Origin: Oricola sp.
GTDB lineage: Bacteria; Pseudomonadota; Alphaproteobacteria; Rhizobiales; Rhizobiaceae
Assembly (NCBI RefSeq): GCF_022763245.1
Contig: NZ_JALEGV010000012.1
Span: 372,001-436,000 of the forward strand
DNA: 64,000 bases
Direction: 5' to 3'
Each line of letters starts with the position of its first letter. Within the stretch, counting starts at the first letter, position 1. The position numbers and the translations under genes are program-made. Below, piece after piece: positions 39,456 through 49,849 of this stretch. Below the pieces are notes generated by a model. That model was not told the DNA's origin. It worked only from the letters and a program-made list of their open reading frames with translations, and made no database searches.

Positions 39456-39751
39456 GCCGGTTTACTCTCACACCCCGCAGGGGGACGAACGCCTTGCAAT
39501 AGAGGACCTTAAGCCGAAGCGATAAGGCAGTGCATCAAGGTAGCCCTTTCGCGGCGCCATTTCAAATGCCGGCGACACAAACCCACAGGAGTAAAATCGC
39601 CGGGCGGGGCCCGCGCGGCCCGGGTTTCGGCGCTTTTGTTGACTCGCCACCGCGACCTGCTATGTGTCGCGCGATTTTTCCCGGACCGCCCAACGACACC
39701 ACAACCAAGCCAGCTTCGGCCGGGACGCACGAAAACCCACAGGACCCCCCA

Positions 39752-41755
39752 ATGACGGCACGCGAAAAACACGACCGGATGGCGAATGCGATCCGCTTTC
39801 TTTCCATGGACGCCGTGCAGGCAGCCAATTCCGGCCACCCGGGCCTGCCCATGGGCGCCGCCGACGTCGCGACGGTGCTCTTCTCGCAGTTCATGAAATT
39901 CGACCCGATGAACCCGCGCTGGCCGGACCGTGACCGCTTCGTCCTGTCGGCCGGCCACGGTTCGATGCTGCTCTATTCGCTGCTCTACCTGCTCGGCTAC
40001 GAGGACATCACCCTCGACGAGATCAAGAACTTCCGCCAGCTCGGTTCCAAGACCGCCGGCCACCCGGAATACGGCCACGCCGCCGGCATCGAGACGACCA
40101 CCGGCCCGCTCGGCCAGGGCCTCGCCAACGCCGTCGGCATGGCGATCGCCGAGAAGAAGCTCGCGGCCGAGTTCGGCGGCGACCTCGTCGACCACTACAC
40201 CTATGTGCTCGCCGGCGACGGCTGCCTGATGGAAGGCATCAGCCAGGAAGCGCTGTCGCTTGCCGGCCACCTGAAGCTCTCCAAGCTGATCGTGCTGTGG
40301 GACGACAACGACATCACCATCGACGGCAAGGTGTCCCTGTCCGATTCCACCGACCAGCAGGCCCGCTTCGAGGCTTCCGGCTGGGAAACCATGTCCGTTG
40401 ACGGTCACGATCCCGACGCCATCGCCGCCGCCATCGAGCGCGCCCGCACCTCCGACGCCCCGACGCTGATCGCCTGCAAGACCACGATCGGCTACGGCGC
40501 GCCCAACAAGGCCGGCACGTCCAAGGTCCATGGTTCGCCGCTCGGCGCCGAGGAAATCGCCGCCACCCGCGAGGCGCTCGGCTGGGAAAGCGAGCCCTTC
40601 GACATCCCGTCCGAAATCCTCGACGACTGGCGCGTCGTCGGCCTGACCGCCGGCAAGCAGCGCGTCGTCTGGGAACAGCGCCTCGCCGAAGCCGACGCCA
40701 CGCAGCGCGGTGAGTTCGAACGGCGCATGCGCGGCGACCTGCCGGCCGGGCTGGAGCCCGCGATGGCGCGCTACAAGAAGCAGCTCGCCGCCGACGCCCC
40801 GACGGTCGCCACCCGCAAGGCCTCCGAAATGGCGCTGGAAGCCGTCAACGAGGCTGTGGCCGAGACCATCGGCGGCTCCGCCGACCTGACTGGCTCCAAC
40901 AACACCAAGACCAGCCAGACCGCGCCGATCACGCCGGACGACTTCTCCGGCCGGTATCTGAACTACGGCATACGCGAACACGGCATGGCGGCCGCGATGA
41001 ACGGCATCGCCCTGCATGGCGGCCTCATCCCCTATGGCGGCACCTTCCTGGTGTTCTCCGACTATGCCCGTCCGGCCATGCGCCTCGCCTCGCTGATGGG
41101 CATCCGCTCCATCTTCGTGATGACGCATGATTCCATCGGCCTGGGCGAGGACGGCCCGACCCACCAGCCGGTCGAGCATCTGGCCGCGCTGCGCGCCATC
41201 CCCAACCACAACGTCTTCCGTCCTGCAGACGCGATGGAAACGGCGGAATGCTGGGAACTGGCGCTCGCCAGTACCGGCACGCCCTCGACGCTGGCGCTGA
41301 CCCGCCAGAACCTCGTCGCCGCGCGCACCGAATTCGAGAGTGACAACCGCTGCGCCCGCGGCGCCTACGAGCTCGCCGCCGCCAGCGACGACGCCGTCGT
41401 GTCGATCTTCGCCTCCGGCTCGGAAGTCGAGATCGCGCTCGCCGCCAAGGCCGCGCTGGAAGCAAGGGGCCGGCCGACCCGCGTCGTCTCCGTGCCGTGC
41501 CTCGACCTGTTCCAGGCCCAGTCGGCCGACTACCAGGCCGCGATCATCGGCGACACGCCGGTCCGGATCGCCGTCGAGGCGGGCATCCGCCAGGGCTGGG
41601 ACGGCATCATCGGGCCCGCAGGGGCATTTATCGGCATGGACTCCTTCGGGGCCTCAGGTCCATATAAGGAGCTCTACTCCCATTTCGGCATCACGCCGGA
41701 AGCAATCGTCGATGCGGCGGAAGCCCGCATTCACGACGACGAACAAGATCAGTAA
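39752..41755 (+). CDS. tkt: Transketolase
   Basis: Thiamine-diphosphate enzyme of the pentose phosphate and Calvin pathways. It has 667 residues from the ATG at 39752; a longer frame upstream is not conserved. TPP-binding [20 protein letters not shown] ... [11 protein letters not shown]-terminal [20 protein letters not shown], and the second half [20 protein letters not shown] and [20 protein letters not shown] are all clear. It is followed after 30 nt by gap, opening a carbon-metabolism series. Confidence 0.97.
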   Translation: MTAREKHDRMANAIRFLSMDAVQAANSGHPGLPMGAADVATVLFSQFMKFDPMNPRWPDRDRFVLSAGHGSMLLYSLLYLLGYEDITLDEIKNFRQLGSKTAGHPEYGHAAGIETTTGPLGQGLANAVGMAIAEKKLAAEFGGDLVDHYTYVLAGDGCLMEGISQEALSLAGHLKLSKLIVLWDDNDITIDGKVSLSDSTDQQARFEASGWETMSVDGHDPDAIAAAIERARTSDAPTLIACKTTIGYGAPNKAGTSKVHGSPLGAEEIAATREALGWESEPFDIPSEILDDWRVVGLTAGKQRVVWEQRLAEADATQRGEFERRMRGDLPAGLEPAMARYKKQLAADAPTVATRKASEMALEAVNEAVAETIGGSADLTGSNNTKTSQTAPITPDDFSGRYLNYGIREHGMAAAMNGIALHGGLIPYGGTFLVFSDYARPAMRLASLMGIRSIFVMTHDSIGLGEDGPTHQPVEHLAALRAIPNHNVFRPADAMETAECWELALASTGTPSTLALTRQNLVAARTEFESDNRCARGAYELAAASDDAVVSIFASGSEVEIALAAKAALEARGRPTRVVSVPCLDLFQAQSADYQAAIIGDTPVRIAVEAGIRQGWDGIIGPAGAFIGMDSFGASGPYKELYSHFGITPEAIVDAAEARIHDDEQDQ

Positions 41756-41785
41756 AGTCGCGCCAGTTCTCACGGAGGTAATTGC

Positions 41786-42796
<1,011 letters not shown>

Positions 42797-42806
42797 GCGC
42801 GCCCCG

Positions 42807-42986
42807 ATGGATGTGGCCGGCCCGCTGATCTTCGTCGCCATCGCGATCCTGATCTGCGCGGCCGGCTTTTTCATTTCACGCAGGTTCCGCGCCGCCACGC
42901 GGCGGCCCCTGCCCGGCTCCCGCGAGAGCGGCGCCGGAGCGGTCTGGCTCACCCCGCCGGACGATGGCAGCGGCGACGCCGGCTGA
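42807..42986 (+). CDS. Small single-pass membrane protein
   Basis: 59 residues starting 10 nt after the gap stop codon: a hydrophobic helix at about 5-23 (GPLIFVAIAILICAAGFFIS), then a basic stretch (RRFRAATRRP) and a flexible acidic/Gly tail. The positive-inside pattern suggests an outside N-terminus. Codon use resembles the surrounding genes. Function unknown; a similar small protein is encoded at 43548-43706, just before pgk. Confidence 0.55.
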   Translation: MDVAGPLIFVAIAILICAAGFFISRRFRAATRRPLPGSRESGAGAVWLTPPDDGSGDAG

Positions 42987-43097
42987 CGCCAGGCCCGCCC
43001 CGCAGACCCGCAAATCTCGAGACAAGCACCTCATCAGGGGTCGCGCGCATGCGCGGCCTTCGTCGCGTTTCGCGCCGACAGAAATCGGCAGTTGCGA

Positions 43098-43116
43098 TAT
43101 GTTATTACATAACATA
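43098..43116. promoter_or_regulatory. 19-bp AT-rich palindrome upstream of His-rich protein gene
   Basis: TATGTTATTACATAACATA: 8-bp arms around a 3-nt centre, perfect, in a genome whose background is strongly GC-rich. It lies about 77 nt upstream of the start codon at 43193, in the only sizeable gap of the region (42987-43192). An operator for a dimeric regulator is the likely reading. Confidence 0.55.
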
Positions 43117-43192
43117 ACACTCATCGACGATGCGATCCCGCCGGTCCACGCATGCGGGTCGCACCGATCGAACGCGAACACGGGGAACCGAC

Positions 43193-43525
43193 ATGGACAA
43201 GACCGCAGAGACAGTGCACGCGGAACACTCTCGACAAAGCTGGGAGCATTTCAAATGGCGTTCCGAGCACATGAAGGCTCTCGCGATCCTCAAGCGCGCC
43301 GAAGCGACGCTCTTCGCGCACGAAGCCCGCATCCTTGCCCATGACGCGGAGATTCTCCACCACGAAGAACAGATGGTCCACGGCTCCGACCCGGCCATCA
43401 AACCGCTGAACGAGGAACATGCGCGCCTTGCCGCGCAACACGAGAGCGGTGTCGAACACCATGCTGCCCTGATCAACGCAGTCCTCGAACTGAGCAAGTT
43501 CATCGCGCAGGAAGGCGCCGAGTAA
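43193..43525 (+). CDS. Histidine-rich helical protein of unknown function
   Basis: 110 residues from the ATG at 43193, preceded by GGGGA; no family recognised. Thirteen histidines are present. A run of 7-residue units, FAHEARI / LAHDAEI / LHHEEQM (about 43-64), places one or two His and one or more acids in each unit, so that they would line one face of a helix. The whole chain is predicted alpha-helical, with no signal peptide or membrane segment. Metal binding or a coiled-coil bundle is inference. It lies between gap and pgk with its own palindrome upstream. Confidence 0.72.
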   Translation: MDKTAETVHAEHSRQSWEHFKWRSEHMKALAILKRAEATLFAHEARILAHDAEILHHEEQMVHGSDPAIKPLNEEHARLAAQHESGVEHHAALINAVLELSKFIAQEGAE

Positions 43526-43547
43526 GCTCCCCGGCCACGCGACCCGC

Positions 43548-43706
43548 ATGCCCGATCTCGCCACGCTCATCCTGATCGCCGCCGTCGCGCTTGCCGTCTG
43601 GTGGAAGCTGCGCTGCATCCGCCGCGGCTGCACGATCGCGCCGCCGTCGGACGACGAGGCCGAAAAGCGGCGGATCGGACGGCGGATCGGCTCCCGGCAT
43701 TTGTGA
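43548..43706 (+). CDS. Small single-pass membrane protein
   Basis: 52 residues: a membrane helix at about 4-19 ([16 protein letters not shown]), then KLRCIRRGC and a charged tail. It starts 22 nt after the His-rich protein gene and ends 64 nt before pgk. Two cysteines lie just behind the helix. Codon use fits a real gene, but the short length leaves doubt. Confidence 0.5.
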   Translation: MPDLATLILIAAVALAVWWKLRCIRRGCTIAPPSDDEAEKRRIGRRIGSRHL

Positions 43707-43770
43707 CGCATTGCCCGACCCCGCCCGCCGGGGCTATAGCTCCTTCGACCAGCCAGGGAGAGCAAGACCT

Positions 43771-44967
43771 ATGAGTTTCAAGACGCTTGACGACCTTCCC
43801 GCCGACATCGCCGGCAAACGCGTGCTCGTGCGCGTCGACCTGAACGTGCCGATGGCCGACGGCGTCGTCACCGACCGCACCCGGATCCGCCGCGTCGTGC
43901 CGACCATCTCGGAACTCTCCAACAAGGGCGCCAAGGTCATCCTGCTCGCCCATTTCGGCCGCCCGAAGGGCAAGGTCGTGCCCGAGATGTCGCTGCGCCC
44001 CGTCGCCCAGGCGGTCGAGGAGGAACTCGACCACCGCGTCGATTTCGCCGCCGACTGCATCGGTGAAGCGGCGAAAAAGGAGATCGACGAGATGGCCGAC
44101 GGCGACGTCGTGCTGCTCGAAAACACCCGCTTCCATCCCGGCGAAGAGAAGAACGACCCCGAACTGGCCAAGTCGATCGCCGAAAACGGCGACATCTATG
44201 TCAATGACGCCTTTTCCGCCGCGCACCGCGCCCACGCCACGACGGAAGGCCTCGCCCGCCTGCTGCCCGCCTTTGCCGGCCGCACCATGCAGGCTGAGCT
44301 CGAAGCGCTGGAAAAGGGCCTCGGCGCGCCGCAGAAGCCAGTCGTCGCCATTGTCGGCGGCGCAAAGGTCTCCACCAAGATCGACCTCCTGCAGAACCTC
44401 GTGAAGAAGGTCGACGCGCTGGTGATCGGCGGCGGCATGGCCAACACATTCCTCGCCGCCAAGGGCGTTGACGTCGCCAAGTCGCTCTGCGAGCACGACC
44501 TCGCCGACACCGCCAACGCCATCATGACCGAGGCCGTCTCGGCCGGCTGCACCATCGTCCTGCCGATCGACGCCGTCGTGGCGCGCGAATTCAAGGCCGG
44601 CGCGGACAACGAGACCGTCGACATCGACGCCGTGCCCGCCGACACGATGATCCTCGATGTCGGCCCCGCCACGGTCGCCAAGGTCAATGGCTGGATCGAC
44701 CAGGCCGCCACGCTGGTCTGGAACGGCCCGCTCGGCGCCTTCGAGATCGCGCCCTTCGACGCCTCCACCGTTTCGGCCGCCCGGTTCGCTGCCGAACAGA
44801 CGACGGCCGGCGAACTGGTCTCGGTTGCCGGCGGCGGCGACACCGTGGCCGCACTCAACCATGCCGGCGTCGCCGACGCCTTCACCTATGTCTCGACCGC
44901 CGGCGGCGCCTTCCTGGAATGGATGGAAGGCAAGGAACTCCCCGGCGTCGCGGCGCTTGCGGCCTAG
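43771..44967 (+). CDS. pgk: Phosphoglycerate kinase
   Basis: Transfers phosphate between 1,3-bisphosphoglycerate and ADP. It has 398 residues from the ATG at 43771 (CAGGGAGAG upstream). [14 protein letters not shown] opens the N-domain, then [16 protein letters not shown] with the substrate-binding basic residues, and C-domain nucleotide motifs [18 protein letters not shown] and [12 protein letters not shown]. It is third of the glycolytic enzymes in the series. Confidence 0.98.
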   Translation: MSFKTLDDLPADIAGKRVLVRVDLNVPMADGVVTDRTRIRRVVPTISELSNKGAKVILLAHFGRPKGKVVPEMSLRPVAQAVEEELDHRVDFAADCIGEAAKKEIDEMADGDVVLLENTRFHPGEEKNDPELAKSIAENGDIYVNDAFSAAHRAHATTEGLARLLPAFAGRTMQAELEALEKGLGAPQKPVVAIVGGAKVSTKIDLLQNLVKKVDALVIGGGMANTFLAAKGVDVAKSLCEHDLADTANAIMTEAVSAGCTIVLPIDAVVAREFKAGADNETVDIDAVPADTMILDVGPATVAKVNGWIDQAATLVWNGPLGAFEIAPFDASTVSAARFAAEQTTAGELVSVAGGGDTVAALNHAGVADAFTYVSTAGGAFLEWMEGKELPGVAALAA

Positions 44968-45060
44968 GCGCATGCTCCCGCGACGGACAACGCCGGGCCA
45001 GCCGACATAGGCTGCCGCGCGGGGCGCAACTGACGGATGCAACAAGCGGAGAAAGGAAGC

Positions 45061-46638
45061 ATGGCGATCATCTCCTTTCCCGCTTGGACGCACCGAACAA
45101 CAAGAGCGCTCCCGCGCGCCGCCTCTCGCAACATGATCCGCCTCGTCGCGACCCTGTCGCTTGCCACGGGTGCGATCCTGCTCTCCGGCGCCCGGCCGGA
45201 AGCCCAGCAGCTTCGCCCCTGCCCCTTCGACATCGACACCGCCATCGTGCTGCACAACCGCGCGATGGACGATCTGGTGAATTCGAGGTTCATCCATGAC
45301 GAGGAGGACGCGCGCAAGCGCGAGATCAAGCGAAAGCTCGACAGCCAGTTGAAGGCCGAGGCGGAGGCCTTCGCACGCGCCGGGCGATCCGGATCCCGGT
45401 CCTTCGCCGAAGACGTCGACGCCGTGTCGCAAGGCGGTACGCGCGACTTCAGGGACCTTGCCCGCGCCTATCTCGCGCCGGGGCAAAACGGCGAAGCCGA
45501 GGGAAGCAATGCGGTCATCGCCTATGTTCCCGACGGCGAGACGGTCTGCGGCATCTATGCCGAATACCGGCCGGGCTGGAGCGAACCCAGAGCCTTCATG
45601 TTCGAACTGCCGCTGCCGTCCGGCGAACTTGTACGCCTCGTCGACGCCCGCATGGGCGAACTGACACTTTCGACCACTCGCCTCGATCGCAGCCCCGTCC
45701 TCCGCAGCGAGGAGACCGCGCAAACGGAACCGGAGGACTTCGAAGGCGTGACAAGGGCCGCGACGCCCAAGCGCGCTCACAGCGCTGCCACGCGCCCGCC
45801 GGCCTTGATCCTGGCCGACCTGTCGGCCGCGCTGTTTCCCGCCCCGGTCTTCCACCACATCGAGCACGAAATCTCGAACCTCACCGTCGTTCCCGCGCTC
45901 AACATCGGCACCGTCCCCTTCGCCGCCCTCGACCTCGACGGCGACGGCCAACCGCTCATCGCCACCACGACGCTCAACGTGGAAGCCGCGCTGCACAGCA
46001 TCCTCGGCGGCGACATCTACGGTTGGGACGGGATCGTCAGGCATGCGCTCGTGATGGGCGATCCGGACGCAACGGCGGACCTTGAATGGCGCTTGCCGCG
46101 ATTGCCCGGCGCGCTGAAGGAAGCCGAAGCCGTCGCGGCCCTCTTCCGGTCGCAACCGATCGTGGCCCGCTACGCGACCGTGGCGCGGCTGCTCGGCGAG
46201 ATCTCCGGCGCCGACTACATCCACATCGCCGCCCACGGCATCGCCGATCCGGCCGATCCCATCGACGGCAGTTTCCTGGCGCTGAGCGGCGGACGCCTGA
46301 CCGCGCGCGAGATCCAGTCCCTCGATCTGCGCGCGATGCTGCCGGTCGTGGTCCTGAGCGCCTGCCAGTCCGCGCTCGGCGGCACGCTCGAAGCCGGGAT
46401 CATCGGCGTCGCGCGCGGCTTCCTCTATGCGGGCGCGATCAACGTCGTCGCCAGCCTGTGGAACGTCGACGACGCCGCCACCTTCGAGATCATGCTCCGC
46501 TTCGCAGAAGAGCTGAAGACGTCGAGCCCTCAGAACGCCCTGCGCGTCGCGCAGCTGGAAGCCCGTGACAAATGGCCCGATCCGAGGATCTGGGCGGCCT
46601 TCACGGTCTATGGCGCCCGCGTCGTCGACGCGCCGTAG
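45061..46638 (+). CDS. Exported CHAT-domain (caspase-like) protein
   Basis: A protein of 525 residues from the ATG at 45061, set by AGAAAGGAAGC upstream. A hydrophobic segment at about 27-43 (RLVATLSLATGAILLSGARP) follows an unusually long 24-residue lead and should act as a signal peptide or anchor. The middle (50-230) is helical and charged, without clear TPRs. The C-terminal CHAT domain (about 270-520) keeps the caspase-like dyad: His392 in IHIAAHG and Cys435 in VVLSACQSALGG, plus GFLYAGAINVVASLWNVDD. CHAT proteases usually act in signalling or programmed death with TPR partners or in type III-E CRISPR. Placement between pgk and fba, and export, are odd. Confidence 0.88.
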   Translation: MAIISFPAWTHRTTRALPRAASRNMIRLVATLSLATGAILLSGARPEAQQLRPCPFDIDTAIVLHNRAMDDLVNSRFIHDEEDARKREIKRKLDSQLKAEAEAFARAGRSGSRSFAEDVDAVSQGGTRDFRDLARAYLAPGQNGEAEGSNAVIAYVPDGETVCGIYAEYRPGWSEPRAFMFELPLPSGELVRLVDARMGELTLSTTRLDRSPVLRSEETAQTEPEDFEGVTRAATPKRAHSAATRPPALILADLSAALFPAPVFHHIEHEISNLTVVPALNIGTVPFAALDLDGDGQPLIATTTLNVEAALHSILGGDIYGWDGIVRHALVMGDPDATADLEWRLPRLPGALKEAEAVAALFRSQPIVARYATVARLLGEISGADYIHIAAHGIADPADPIDGSFLALSGGRLTAREIQSLDLRAMLPVVVLSACQSALGGTLEAGIIGVARGFLYAGAINVVASLWNVDDAATFEIMLRFAEELKTSSPQNALRVAQLEARDKWPDPRIWAAFTVYGARVVDAP

Positions 46639-46705
46639 ATGAAGTCCAGCACCAATCCCGGAATTGGCCGTCATGCGCCAATGCCCGCGGCATTTCGCCG
46701 GATAC

Positions 46706-46731
46706 AAACGATTTAAGATATTTAATCGGTT
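46706..46731. promoter_or_regulatory. AT-rich imperfect dyad upstream of the aldolase gene
   Basis: AAACGATT (46706-46713) and AATCGGTT (46724-46731) match in 7 of 8 positions, with an AT-only-rich centre between. It lies about 75-100 nt upstream of the fba start codon, within the 168-nt gap after the CHAT gene; a regulator-binding site for fba is likely. The rest of the gap shows nothing clear. Confidence 0.4.
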
Positions 46732-46806
46732 CAATCGCCCGCCGGTGATATTCCTTCCCGCGCGCCCCTTTGCTAATCCCGACCAGATCAAATTCGGGAG
46801 ACCTAC

Positions 46807-47700
46807 ATGACAATAGCGGAAATGGCGGCACAGGCTGCGAACAAGGACGGTTTCATCGCGGCTCTCGACCAGTCGGGCGGCTCCACCCCCAAGGCGCTGA
46901 AGCTCTACGGCGTGTCGGACGACGCCTGGTCGACCGAGGACGAGATGTTCGACCTCATCCACCAGATGCGCGCGCGGATTATCAAGTCGCCCGCCTTTAC
47001 CGGTGACAAGGTGATGGGCGCCATCCTGTTCGAACAGACCATGGACCGCGAGATCGACGGCATCCCGACGGCCCAGTATCTCTGGGAGAAGCGCGGCGTC
47101 GTGCCGTTCCTGAAGGTCGACAAGGGCCTCGCCGACGCCGCCGACGGCGTCAAGCTGATGAAGCCGATGCCGGATCTCGATGCCCTGCTCGAACGCGCCG
47201 TCGCCAAGGGCGTCTTCGGCACGAAGATGCGTTCGGTCATCGACGCGGCCAACCCGAAGGGCATCGCGGCGATCGTCGATCAGCAGTTCGAGGTCGGCAA
47301 GCAGATCCTGTCGCACGGCCTGATGCCGATCATCGAGCCCGAAGTCACCATCTCGATTGCCGACAAGGCGGAAGCCGAAGAGATCCTGCTGGCCGAGATC
47401 ACCAGGCATCTCGACACCCTGCCGGCCGGCAAGCAGGTCATGCTGAAACTCTCGCTGCCGACCAAGCCGAACCTCTACAAGCCGCTGATCGACGATCCGC
47501 GCGTCATGCGTGTCGTCGCCTTGTCCGGCGGCTATTCGCGCGACGAGGCGAACGCGCTTCTGGCGCAGAACACCGGCATGATCGCGAGCTTCTCGCGCGC
47601 GCTCAGCGAAGGCCTCTCGGCCGGCCAGAGCGACGCGGAATTCGACGCCATGCTGGCCGACGCCATCGACAGCATCTTCGAGGCCTCCCGCGCCGGCTGA
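46807..47700 (+). CDS. fda: Class I fructose-bisphosphate aldolase
   Basis: Cleaves fructose-1,6-bisphosphate into the two triose phosphates by a Schiff base on lysine. It has 297 residues, the short bacterial class I type. [20 protein letters not shown] at 14-33 opens the barrel; [15 protein letters not shown] and the lysine-bearing [18 protein letters not shown] follow. CGGGAGAC lies upstream of the ATG. A strong terminator ends the tkt-to-aldolase series. Confidence 0.95.
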   Translation: MTIAEMAAQAANKDGFIAALDQSGGSTPKALKLYGVSDDAWSTEDEMFDLIHQMRARIIKSPAFTGDKVMGAILFEQTMDREIDGIPTAQYLWEKRGVVPFLKVDKGLADAADGVKLMKPMPDLDALLERAVAKGVFGTKMRSVIDAANPKGIAAIVDQQFEVGKQILSHGLMPIIEPEVTISIADKAEAEEILLAEITRHLDTLPAGKQVMLKLSLPTKPNLYKPLIDDPRVMRVVALSGGYSRDEANALLAQNTGMIASFSRALSEGLSAGQSDAEFDAMLADAIDSIFEASRAG

Positions 47701-47751
47701 CGCGCATCGCGCGTTCCTCGACATTTCGAACCACGGGCCACCCGGCCCGCA

Positions 47752-47785
47752 AGACCTCCGGACCGCCCGTCCGGAGGTCTTTTTC
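47752..47785 (+). terminator. Terminator after the aldolase gene
   Basis: AGACCTCCGGAC, a short loop and GTCCGGAGGTCT, then TTTTCGTG. A 12-bp perfect stem about 50 nt after the stop codon. Confidence 0.93.
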
Positions 47786-48030
47786 GTGGCGCAGCCGGCT
47801 GGGAGGCAACGGGTCACGCCCGAGCGCCCACTACAACATCAAGTGACTGGATAAGACGCCGCAAACCACGTAGGGGAAGGACTGCACCTTGCGTCAGGTC
47901 ATGTCGGGCTCCAATCCGACGACCGTTCATGCGCCAGGGTGCGACGCCACCCTTCGCGCCAAACGCTGCGCGCAGGTCCCGGTGGCAACGACTGCGATGA
48001 TCCCCATCCGCGACCGTCGGGCGCGGAACA

Positions 48031-48906
48031 ATGAAGAGCGTTACGAAGATGCCGCAAAGAAGCATCCTGAGAGCGACGACCAAGAACGCTTTCAACGGCC
48101 TGAAATACGTCCTCCCCCAGACAAGGTCCTTCGACACCGTCCTGGCGTATCTCTATTTCTACGCCTACCAGGGCAGATTGCCCGGCCAGAGCGAGACGCT
48201 GAACAACCACCTGTTCCGGCTGAAGACGACCGACGAGATCAAGGACCCGCTCAGAACCTTCATCTCCGACAAGGAGTTCGTCAAACTCTTCGTCAAAGCC
48301 CTCGTCAGCGACGAGTACAACATCCCGACCGAGGCCGTGCTGAGGTCGCCGGAGGAACTCGACGCCTACGCCTTTCCGCACAGCTGCGTCATCAAGGCGA
48401 CCCATTCCAGCCGCCGCATCGTCCTGCGCGAGGCCGGCGAAGCGATCGACCTTTCGACGCTGCGAAGCTGGTTCCGGCACAATTATTACCGCTCCAGCCG
48501 TGAGTACAATTACAAGCACCTGCGCCCGAAGATCATTGTCGAACCCTATATCGGGTCCGGCGAACCGCTGGAGGAGTTCAAGATCTTCTGCCGCGACGGG
48601 CAGCCCAAGGCGGTGCGGTATTTCCACGACCGCTACGGCGAAGACCGGCGTTTCTGGCTGGATCTCGACCTGTGCGCCGTCGATCGCGACAACGCCCCGG
48701 AACCGCCCATCGCCCGGGACCGGCTCGACGACATGCTGCATGTCGCCCGGAGCCTCTCGGCGCGGTTCAGCTTCATCCGCGTCGACATCCTGCGCCACCG
48801 CGACCGGATCTACCTCAACGAACTGACAAACCTGCACAACAATGCCGGCTACGTCTTCGACAATCCGGGCGTCGAAGACACCGTCAACGCCATGCTGTTC
48901 GGCTGA
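48031..48906 (+). CDS. ATP-grasp fold amidoligase-like protein (TupA-like)
   Basis: A protein of 291 residues with the TupA-like ATP-grasp pattern seen in polysaccharide and teichuronopeptide gene clusters. CVIKATHSSRRIVLREAGEA holds the ATP-binding lysine region, IIVEPYIGSGEPLEEFKIFC is the grasp strand, and FIRVDILRHRDRIYLNELTN has the metal-binding acid and asparagine. It probably joins an amino acid or similar group to a glycan, but nothing nearby shows which. The ATG at 48031 is weakly supported; 48049 is possible. The 245 nt upstream (47786-48030) after the aldolase terminator show no further gene. Confidence 0.85.
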   Translation: MKSVTKMPQRSILRATTKNAFNGLKYVLPQTRSFDTVLAYLYFYAYQGRLPGQSETLNNHLFRLKTTDEIKDPLRTFISDKEFVKLFVKALVSDEYNIPTEAVLRSPEELDAYAFPHSCVIKATHSSRRIVLREAGEAIDLSTLRSWFRHNYYRSSREYNYKHLRPKIIVEPYIGSGEPLEEFKIFCRDGQPKAVRYFHDRYGEDRRFWLDLDLCAVDRDNAPEPPIARDRLDDMLHVARSLSARFSFIRVDILRHRDRIYLNELTNLHNNAGYVFDNPGVEDTVNAMLFG

Positions 48907-49042
48907 TCGCGCCGTTTGCCCGCGGGCGCCCTCGCCCCGCGGTCACAGGGCTGTCATATTGCTGAGACGGGCAAGGTCTCTAAATAGGGACGAGGCGCCG
49001 GCCGCGGCGTCGTCGATTTGAAGGTCAAGGACAGTCGAACGC

Positions 49043-49849
49043 ATGCTTTCGAAGGCGCTCTACAGCTGGATCGCTTTTCCCGTCTATGTCTGGCAGGGGC
49101 TCGCCGTGCGCATGCGCATCGAGCGCTTGCTGCCGGCCGACCTGCCCCATGCCGGCGAATTCGCGGGCGCGGGCCGGGAAATCCGCCTGCTCGTCGCCGG
49201 CGACAGTTCGGTTGCCGGCGTCGGCATGACCCGGCTGGAGGACACGCTCGCCTACAATGTGGCGCGTGCGCTTGCCGACCGCACCGGCCGGCCGGTCTCG
49301 TGGCGGTCCGCCGGCGCCAATTCCGCCACCTCGGCCGATCTGCGCGACCATGTCGTCCCGCATGTCGAGGCGCGCGACTTCACGCATGTCGTTCTGGCCG
49401 TCGGCACCAACGACATGAAGAATTTCCACGTGGTCAGCCGCTTCAAGCGCGATTTCGGCACCCTGCTCTACGCGGTGCGCACGCGCTATCCGCAGGCCCG
49501 CATCGTCTGGTCGCCGGTCGCCGACATGACCCGCATTCCCGCTCTGCCGCAAACCCTCGGCCGCATCCTGCAGATGCGCGCCGAATTGCTGAATGCGATG
49601 GGCAGGCGCCTGTGCCGCGAGCGCAACGCCGTCATGGCCGATCCGGTCCCGATCAAGGGCGCGCATGAATTCGCCCGCGACGGTTTCCACGCCGGCCCGG
49701 CCGGCTACCGAAGCTGGGCCGAGCATCTCGTCGGCTATCTCCTGGCGGAAACGGGCGGCCCTGCGCCGCTAAAGCTGCAGCGCGCTGATCAGCACAATCG
49801 CGAGGAAGCCGGCCAGCGGCAGCTTCCAGAAGTCGCCGCGTCGTCTTAG
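49043..49849 (+). CDS. SGNH/GDSL hydrolase
   Basis: Esterase or deacylase-type hydrolase of 268 residues. Block I VAGDSSVAGVG with nucleophile Ser55, block III LAVGTNDMKNF and block V DGFHAGPAGYRSWAEHL with the Asp-x-x-His pair are intact. A hydrophobic N-terminus (about 7-22, YSWIAFPVYVWQGLAVRM) may be a membrane anchor rather than a cleaved signal peptide. Its last 27 codons overlap a small minus-strand ORF and may be non-essential. It is 136 nt after the ATP-grasp gene; the two could modify the same cell-surface polymer (inference). Confidence 0.88.
   Translation: MLSKALYSWIAFPVYVWQGLAVRMRIERLLPADLPHAGEFAGAGREIRLLVAGDSSVAGVGMTRLEDTLAYNVARALADRTGRPVSWRSAGANSATSADLRDHVVPHVEARDFTHVVLAVGTNDMKNFHVVSRFKRDFGTLLYAVRTRYPQARIVWSPVADMTRIPALPQTLGRILQMRAELLNAMGRRLCRERNAVMADPVPIKGAHEFARDGFHAGPAGYRSWAEHLVGYLLAETGGPAPLKLQRADQHNREEAGQRQLPEVAASS

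Noticed and set aside
39456-39751. Riboswitch or leader in the 296-nt gap before tkt
   Set aside because: GC-rich stems can be drawn, but no known aptamer core was recognised.
43567-47817. A 1416-codon open frame on the minus strand across pgk, the CHAT gene and the aldolase gene
   Set aside because: It is the complement of three well-recognised plus-strand genes; its translation is rich in Arg, Gly, His and Asp without any known motif, as expected for antisense frames in GC-rich DNA.
48951-48968. Possible Pho box before the SGNH gene (CTGTCAT-N4-CTGAGAC)
   Set aside because: Only the first half matches; the second half shares just four of seven bases, which is not enough to call.
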